From an uncultured Erythrobacter sp. (GTDB lineage: Bacteria; Pseudomonadota; Alphaproteobacteria; Sphingomonadales; Sphingomonadaceae), in the NCBI GenBank assembly GCA_947258465.1, contig CAMYIQ010000290.1:1-19244 (forward strand): a stretch of 19,244 nucleotides of DNA, given 5' to 3'. The notes under the pieces were generated by a model. It was not told where the DNA came from. It did no database searches and saw only the letters and a list, made by a program, of their open reading frames with translations. Both the position numbers and the translations under genes were made by a program. Positions 15,397-19,244 of the stretch are shown here, in pieces (the first letter of the stretch is position 1; every line of letters starts with the position of its first letter).

Positions 15397-15550
15397 TAAT
15401 TTTAGGGCTGGTAGATTTACGAGTATGGTTAACGGATTCCTGCCGCTTCGTTGATCTTCCACTTAATCTTGGACGAATTATGCCGGTCTGGTTTCGACTG
15501 CCACATCCTGACCGGGGGGGCAGTGACCGTAGACCAAAGGGAACAATGCC

Positions 15551-16375
15551 ATGAACGTCATCAACACCAATATCGGCGCGCTGAAGGCGTCGAACGCTTC
15601 GAACTCCGCCGGCAAGGCGCTCGGCACTGCCATGGAACGCCTGTCGACCGGCAAGCGGATCAACTCGGCCAAGGACGACGCAGCCGGCCTCGCCATCGCC
15701 ACTTCGATGACCTCGCAGGTGCGCGGCATGAATCAGGGTATCCGTAATGCCAATGACGGCATCGCCATGGCGCAGACCGCCGAAGGCGCCCTGGGCGAAG
15801 TCACCAACATGATGCAGCGCGTCCGCGAACTGGCCGTCCAGTCGACCAGCGGGACCTACTCCGCGACGGACAAATCGAACCTGCAGGCGGAAGTCACGCA
15901 GCTTTCGGCGCAGATCACCTCGACGCTGTCCAACACGACCTTCAACGGCGTTAACCTGTTCGATGGTACCGCGGGCACCGCCGGCGCCGTTAGCATTCAG
16001 GCCGGCGCGAATGCGTCCGACGCCATCACGCTCACCTTCGGCAACGTCGCTGGCGATGCGAACGTGACCGCCGTTACCGGGGTCGACCTGACCACTGCCG
16101 ACAACACCGTTCTCGCGACGATCGACACCGGCATTCAGACGATCTCGACTGCCCGCGCCAATCTCGGTGCCGGCCAGAGCCGCCTGGAATCGGCGGTCAA
16201 CAACCTCGCCAGCAAGGCGACCAACCTGTCCGACGCACGCTCGCGGATCGAAGATACCGATTACTCGGCAGAGACGACGGCGCTCGCCAAATCGCAGATC
16301 CTCAGCCAGGCTTCGAGCGCCATGCTTGCTCAAGCCAATCAGAGCCAGCAGAACGTCCTCTCGTTGCTCCGCTAA
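15551..16375 (+). CDS. fliC: Flagellin, major filament subunit
   Basis: This encodes the subunit that polymerises into the filament after type III export. The 274-residue protein has the conserved N-terminal D0/D1 helices, starting MNVINTNIGALKASNAS, with RLSTGKRINSAKDDAAGLAI and GIRNANDGIAMAQTAEGAL, which are flagellin hallmarks. It ends with the conserved D1/D0 C-terminus, LSDARSRIEDTDYSAETTAL and a final NVLSLLR. The variable centre is very short (about residues 140-190), as in many alphaproteobacterial flagellins with no D3 domain. The ATG at 15551 follows AAGGGA with eight bases of spacing. No convincing sigma-28 or sigma-54 promoter was found: the nearest GG/GC pair (15471-15483) is one base too short. 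A strong terminator follows. Confidence 0.97.
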   Translation: MNVINTNIGALKASNASNSAGKALGTAMERLSTGKRINSAKDDAAGLAIATSMTSQVRGMNQGIRNANDGIAMAQTAEGALGEVTNMMQRVRELAVQSTSGTYSATDKSNLQAEVTQLSAQITSTLSNTTFNGVNLFDGTAGTAGAVSIQAGANASDAITLTFGNVAGDANVTAVTGVDLTTADNTVLATIDTGIQTISTARANLGAGQSRLESAVNNLASKATNLSDARSRIEDTDYSAETTALAKSQILSQASSAMLAQANQSQQNVLSLLR

Positions 16376-16404
16376 ACCTCCTAAAACCCCAGCAACGGGA
16401 AGAT

Positions 16405-16440
16405 GGCCCGCCGCTCGAAAGAGGGGCGGGCCTTTACGTT
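16405..16440 (+). terminator. Rho-independent terminator of fliC
   Basis: An 8-pair perfect stem GGCCCGCC/GGCGGGCC is followed by one G-G mismatch, three more pairs (CTC/GAG) and a GAAA tetraloop, then TTTACGTTT. It lies 30 bases after the flagellin stop. The GNRA loop and GC-rich stem make it a strong terminator, although the T tract is interrupted. Confidence 0.85.
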
Positions 16441-16474
16441 TGGCATTATCATATAAAGCATACCCACGCGGGGC

Positions 16475-16492
16475 GGGGGGCTAAGTGAGTAG
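16475..16492 (+). repeat. Left inverted end of the IS1595-type element
   Basis: It reads GGGGGGCTAAGTGAGTAG inward. It shares the opening G run and GTGAG-N-AG with the opposite end, but the spacing between the blocks differs by one or two bases. Confidence 0.45.
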
Positions 16493-16499
16493 CATGCTC

Positions 16500-17294
16500 T
16501 CAAGTGGCCCCGTGAGCCTTGGCGCAAGCTTTGAGATCATCAAGGGCGACCTGCGCCTTATCGATGAATTTTCCAATCGCGTCCGAAGCGGCGATTTTCC
16601 TAATCTCCTCGGGAGCGGTTGCGTCAAAGGTTATGTAAAATGCAAACTGGTGTTCGCCGCTAGATTGCATCTGGCCAGTCCATCGCGCGATTTCCATTTC
16701 ATTTCTTACAGGATCCCACGCAAGGCTCGGAATGGAAAAGTTTCCAGCTTGGCCCCTGAAGGACCCAAGTACAGCACCGACCACTTTGCAGCCTACTTCG
16801 ACACCGACCGTGTGTTTGCGGTTTGCGAACGTCGCCATGGTGCGAATAAGGGTATCCCCCATCGTATTCGAACTGTTTCGCGGGTATGGCTCTTGCCCTC
16901 GGATGGCTTGCCAAAATTCTTTCGGGATATTTTCGGCACCCGATTTTTTGTTCCTCAGCTTCCAATTGTCGAGGTCACCGACATTCCTGGACCACGGGTA
17001 ATGCCCATCTTTAATGGGCTTGCCGATAGCCTCGCAGGCAGCGAAAATTATCTGGTCAAAAGCGTTCCGGCTGTTGTTGATAGCGTCCGTGAAACGTTCC
17101 TCGATCAGGTCCGGAAGCGGTCTGACCATCTTGATTTTTTCGATCGTATATCCCGAGTGAGGATCGACCTCGCAGACGCGGGCGAACGATTCTGGTTGGA
17201 AGAAACCCTCAGTGGCAGAATCCGCTTCTCTCCGGGCGCGTATTGCCCTGTCAATCAGCTTCTGAGGGCGCTGGAATGCATCTAACCCGCCCAC
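16500..17294 (-). CDS. Uncharacterised 264-residue protein, probable IS passenger
   Basis: No function is assigned. The gene starts with GTG at 17294, three bases after the stop of the 51-residue gene, and ends eight bases inside the tentative left end of the mobile element. The protein is soluble, with no signal peptide or membrane helix. It resembles a widespread uncharacterised family with three landmarks: an N-S-R-N-A-F-D-Q helix (residues 74-81; relatives show N-L-R-S-A-L-D-H), a Q-x-P-Y motif (134-137; relatives LQPY) and a helix ending in N-R-K-H (158-161; relatives N-x-D-K-H-R). This is pattern recognition from memory, not a search. The N-terminus carries a basic coiled region; the second half has beta-like segments. 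Base composition is lower in GC than the flagellar genes, consistent with transfer. It could be accessory cargo rather than a transposition protein. Confidence 0.65.
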   Translation of the reverse strand: MGGLDAFQRPQKLIDRAIRARREADSATEGFFQPESFARVCEVDPHSGYTIEKIKMVRPLPDLIEERFTDAINNSRNAFDQIIFAACEAIGKPIKDGHYPWSRNVGDLDNWKLRNKKSGAENIPKEFWQAIRGQEPYPRNSSNTMGDTLIRTMATFANRKHTVGVEVGCKVVGAVLGSFRGQAGNFSIPSLAWDPVRNEMEIARWTGQMQSSGEHQFAFYITFDATAPEEIRKIAASDAIGKFIDKAQVALDDLKACAKAHGAT

Positions 17295-17297
17295 CGG

Positions 17298-17453
17298 CTA
17301 ACCAGCGTTCTCACTGGATAAGCGCACGAGCTTATCCAGCGCCGCCTCGGCCTCGGTGGGGCTTAGTTCGCCAGCGGCTGCGAGCCTTTCGACCTCGGCT
17401 TGGAATCGCCTTGCCTGCTCTAGCGGGGTTTCCTTCTTTTTCGCCTTTGGCAT
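17298..17453 (-). CDS. Small charged 51-residue protein coupled to the transposase
   Basis: The ATG at 17453 overlaps the transposase stop as TGATG, so translation should be coupled. The protein starts MPKAKKKETPLEQARRFQAE and continues as a helical, Ala/Glu/Arg-rich segment (VERLAAAGELSPTEAEAALD) ending KLVRLSSENAG. It has a lysine-rich head and one or two amphipathic helices, with no membrane segment. A role as a small DNA-binding or protein-partner helper, or as an antidote to the next gene, is speculation. Support comes from the coupling on both sides and the absence of an alternative frame use. Confidence 0.6.
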   Translation of the reverse strand: MPKAKKKETPLEQARRFQAEVERLAAAGELSPTEAEAALDKLVRLSSENAG

Positions 17454-18379
17454 CACGCCCTCGCACTAGCTGTTTCGTAAGTCAGTCGCTTGCCTACGAC
17501 ACCCGCCAACAGGCGGTCAGAGCGTTCGGTGTCTTCAACGCCAAGCGCAGAGCGGTTGTTATACCGGAACTCGTATTCAGCCAAATAGCGGTGAAGGTGC
17601 TGTTCGCCACAGTGCTGATAGACACCCTTCATGCCGCGCTTGAAGATCGAGAAATAGCCTTCGACAGTGTTGCTGTGAATGGTGCAGTCTTCAACGTTCA
17701 CATACTCGCCGCGCCCATGGCTAGTAGTGCCGTGGGCGGCGAAGAACTTGCCTACGTCGCGATAGCCGCTGTGTTCGTCAGTCATGACGCGGGCTTCGCG
17801 CGCTACGTTATCGAGAACGATCGGCATAAGGGTCTTGGCGTTCACGTCGCTGATAACCATGGTGCGAGCCTGACGGGTATCGCGGTCGATCAAGGCGAGA
17901 ACCTTCATCTTGTGATGGAAGGCGCGGCGCTTCGGAACGCCCTTAAGCTGCCCGATGAAGGTTTCGTCCACTTCGACAGCGCCACCGTCGCCGCCGAAAA
18001 TAGGCATATCGCTGGAACGCATGGCTTCACGGATACGGTGCGACATAAACCACGCGGTCTTGAGGGTAACGCCCAAGATACGGTGAAGCTGGTTGCTGCT
18101 GATGCCCTTCTTGCTGCCAGCGATCAGATACATCGCTTGAAGCCAAAGGCGCATAGGAACCTTGCTGGCCTCAAAGATGGTCCCGATTTTGACGGTGAAG
18201 GGCTTCCGGCACTGGTAGCACTTCCACAGGCCAACACGGGTGGTCTTGCCCGCCAGCTTTCCGACGCGCTCCATGCCGCCACAGTGAGGGCATACAGCAC
18301 CCTGCGTCCAAAGGCGCTTTTCCACGTAGGCGTAAGCGGCCTGTTCGTCGTGGAAGTGAGGGGCAGAAAGGTTCGACAT
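17453..18379 (-). CDS. IS1595/ISXO2-type transposase, intact
   Basis: The 308-residue protein catalyses DDE-type transposition of the element. The N-terminal zinc ribbon has C30-x2-C33 (CPHCGG) and C54-x2-C57 (CYQC). It is followed by a helix-turn-helix-like region (GISSNQLHRILGVTLKTAW, about 92-110). The ISXO2-like catalytic domain contains VEVDETFIG (D138), VMTDEHSGYRDVG (D201) and HSNTVEGYFSIFKRGMKGVY, with N237, E240 and downstream lysines, which corresponds to the last acidic/Asn position and conserved K of this family. The ATG at 18379 has GGAG eight bases upstream and a plausible sigma-70 promoter at 18404-18432. The length and all motifs are full, so the gene should be functional. Confidence 0.93.
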   Translation of the reverse strand: MSNLSAPHFHDEQAAYAYVEKRLWTQGAVCPHCGGMERVGKLAGKTTRVGLWKCYQCRKPFTVKIGTIFEASKVPMRLWLQAMYLIAGSKKGISSNQLHRILGVTLKTAWFMSHRIREAMRSSDMPIFGGDGGAVEVDETFIGQLKGVPKRRAFHHKMKVLALIDRDTRQARTMVISDVNAKTLMPIVLDNVAREARVMTDEHSGYRDVGKFFAAHGTTSHGRGEYVNVEDCTIHSNTVEGYFSIFKRGMKGVYQHCGEQHLHRYLAEYEFRYNNRSALGVEDTERSDRLLAGVVGKRLTYETASARA

Positions 18380-18403
18380 TTCAGTGGCTCCGTTGATAGA
18401 GTC

Positions 18404-18432
18404 ACCTTACGTTCACCCCTTGGGTACGTCAA
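18404..18432 (-). promoter_or_regulatory. Sigma-70-like promoter of the transposase operon
   Basis: On the minus strand a TTGACG -35 box (18432-18427) is followed after exactly 17 bases by TAAGGT (18409-18404). It would start transcription about 20 bases before the transposase ATG. Its -35 lies next to the -10 of the outward promoter candidate on the other strand. Confidence 0.5.
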
Positions 18433-18439
18433 GTATAAT
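18412..18439 (+). promoter_or_regulatory. Outward sigma-70-like promoter at the element's right end
   Basis: On the plus strand TTCACC (18412-18417) and a perfect TATAAT (18434-18439) are separated by 16 bases. It points out of the mobile element toward the PilZ gene 130 bases away and overlaps the transposase promoter on the opposite strand. Confidence 0.4.
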
Positions 18440-18471
18440 ATCGCTTTACGTTTGAGCGGGATACGCCGGGT

Positions 18472-18491
18472 CTTCTCACGCCATTCCCCCC
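18472..18491 (-). repeat. Right inverted end of the IS1595-type element
   Basis: Read inward on the minus strand it is GGGGGGAATGGCGTGAGAAG, sharing the G run and GTGAG-N-AG with the left end. The similarity continues a little outside the G run, so the true outer border may lie a few bases further out. Confidence 0.45.
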
Positions 18492-18569
18492 TCCGCCCGT
18501 AATTCTACCTAGGAGGAAAAACAGGCAATCTTGCCGATCGCAGGCGCAAGACAGTTGCAGGAACCCGAT

Positions 18570-19133
18570 ATGTTGACACCCGCATACGACACTCCGGAAA
18601 CTCATCCCAGTTGCGCCCGCGCGGAACCGCGAACCAATATGTTCGTCATGGCCGCGCTCGTTACCGCCACTTCGCGTGAGTCGGTTAAAGTTCGCAACAT
18701 GTCGTCGGGCGGCGCATTGATCGAAGGAACCGGGCTACCGGATGCGGGGACACCCTGCCTTCTCCATCGGGGCGAGCTTTCACTTGAAGCGAGCGTGGTA
18801 TGGGCGCGTCCCGGGCGCGCCGGGCTGCGGTTTCTGCACGGCGCCGATGTCGGGCAATGGCTGCCGTCTGGCCGCCGCACGCAATCCGAAGTCGACATTG
18901 CGGTGAAGATGACCAAGGCGGAGCTCGTCTCGGCGCCGGTCGCAAAGGTCGCCGCGCCGCTCTTTTCCAGCGAGCTGCGCCGCGAGGATGTTCTCCATAC
19001 GGCAGGAGCGATGGAGGCATTGTCCGATGCGCTGGCAGAGGATCCTGCGGTGGTCGCACGCTTTCTGACGAAGCTCCAAACGCTGGACATCGCGGTCCAG
19101 ACCTTACGCAAGCTCGCCGAACGGCTGGGATGA
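18570..19133 (+). CDS. PilZ-domain cyclic-di-GMP receptor protein
   Basis: PilZ proteins bind cyclic-di-GMP and often tune flagellar motility. From the ATG at 18570 (with AGGAA five bases before it) the protein has 187 residues. The two PilZ motifs are present: RAEPR (17-21; RxxxR) and NMSSGG (43-48; D/N-x-S-x-x-G), about 25 residues apart, followed by beta-strand-rich sequence with LSLEASVVWARPGRAGLRFL. The second half (about 110-187) is helical and of unknown role. An in-frame TTG at 18531 would add 13 residues and lies 14 bases after a perfect AGGAGG (18511-18516), too far for usual initiation. Nearby flagellar genes suggest, but do not prove, a motility function. Confidence 0.85.
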   Translation: MLTPAYDTPETHPSCARAEPRTNMFVMAALVTATSRESVKVRNMSSGGALIEGTGLPDAGTPCLLHRGELSLEASVVWARPGRAGLRFLHGADVGQWLPSGRRTQSEVDIAVKMTKAELVSAPVAKVAAPLFSSELRREDVLHTAGAMEALSDALAEDPAVVARFLTKLQTLDIAVQTLRKLAERLG

Positions 19134-19169
19134 GGTTATTTGTTGTGGGGGTGGTATGGTAGTTTTGTA

Positions 19170-19244
<75 letters not shown>

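Larger units (their letters stand above)
16475..18491. mobile_element. IS1595-type element with two passenger genes (tentative borders)
   Basis: The element holds a complete IS1595/ISXO2-type transposase and, in the same direction, two small downstream genes. Imperfect inverted ends begin GGGGGG and reach a shared GTGAG-N-AG about five to six bases in. The left end stops within eight bases of the last gene's stop codon. The interior, especially the 264-residue gene, is visibly less GC-rich than the flagellar genes around it. I found no 8-base direct repeat outside these ends, so the exact borders are uncertain. The element sits between the fliC terminator and the PilZ gene and disrupts no recognisable gene. 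Confidence 0.6.

Noticed and set aside
15461..15501. Sigma-54 promoter for fliC
   Set aside because: The GG and GC pairs are one or two bases too close together for sigma-54.
17243..18502. Plus-strand open frame of about 420 codons opposite the transposase
   Set aside because: The transposase on the other strand has complete zinc-ribbon and catalytic motifs; this frame has none.
16458..18508. Target-site duplication flanking the mobile element
   Set aside because: I compared the 8 bases outside several possible borders and none matched, so no duplication is claimed.

Overview
The window looks like part of an alphaproteobacterial chromosome, most likely Sphingomonadales (Erythrobacter-type). 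The grounds are the high GC content, the gene order of the flagellar cluster, the divergent FliM and FliS, and an alphaproteobacterial-style initiator tRNA at the right edge. The genus is inferred from style, not from a database match.

About 80% of the window is one flagellar biogenesis block on the minus strand. Read in transcription order (from 15.3 kb down to 0.3 kb) it holds a sigma-54-dependent activator (FlbD-like), fliE, fliF, fliG, fliH, fliI, fliJ, fliK, fliL, fliM, fliN, fliO, fliP, fliQ, fliR, flhB, fliD and fliS. Most neighbours overlap by 1-20 bases or sit within about 30 bases, so it reads as one translationally coupled operon. It encodes the MS ring and rod adaptor, the C-ring/switch, the export ATPase complex, the export gate (without flhA), the hook-length control protein, and the filament cap with its probable chaperone. 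A near-consensus sigma-54 site sits between fliJ and fliK and could re-initiate transcription of the distal half. Beyond a 240-base gap, the left edge holds the first 30 codons of another minus-strand gene with a degenerate receiver-like start.

The flagellin gene fliC runs divergently from the activator gene, on the plus strand at 15551-16375. The roughly 220-base region between them carries a weak sigma-54-like element and a perfect palindrome overlapping it. fliC ends in a strong GNRA-loop terminator.

Downstream of that terminator is a roughly 2-kb segment of different character. It holds an IS1595/ISXO2-type transposase followed, in the same direction and tightly coupled (TGATG overlap, then a 3-base gap), by a 51-residue charged protein and a 264-residue protein of unknown function. 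Imperfect G-rich inverted ends bracket the three genes, which suggests an IS1595-type element carrying two passenger genes. This is the least ordinary part of the window. A PilZ (cyclic-di-GMP) protein gene and an initiator tRNA-Met (cut at the window edge) complete the right end.
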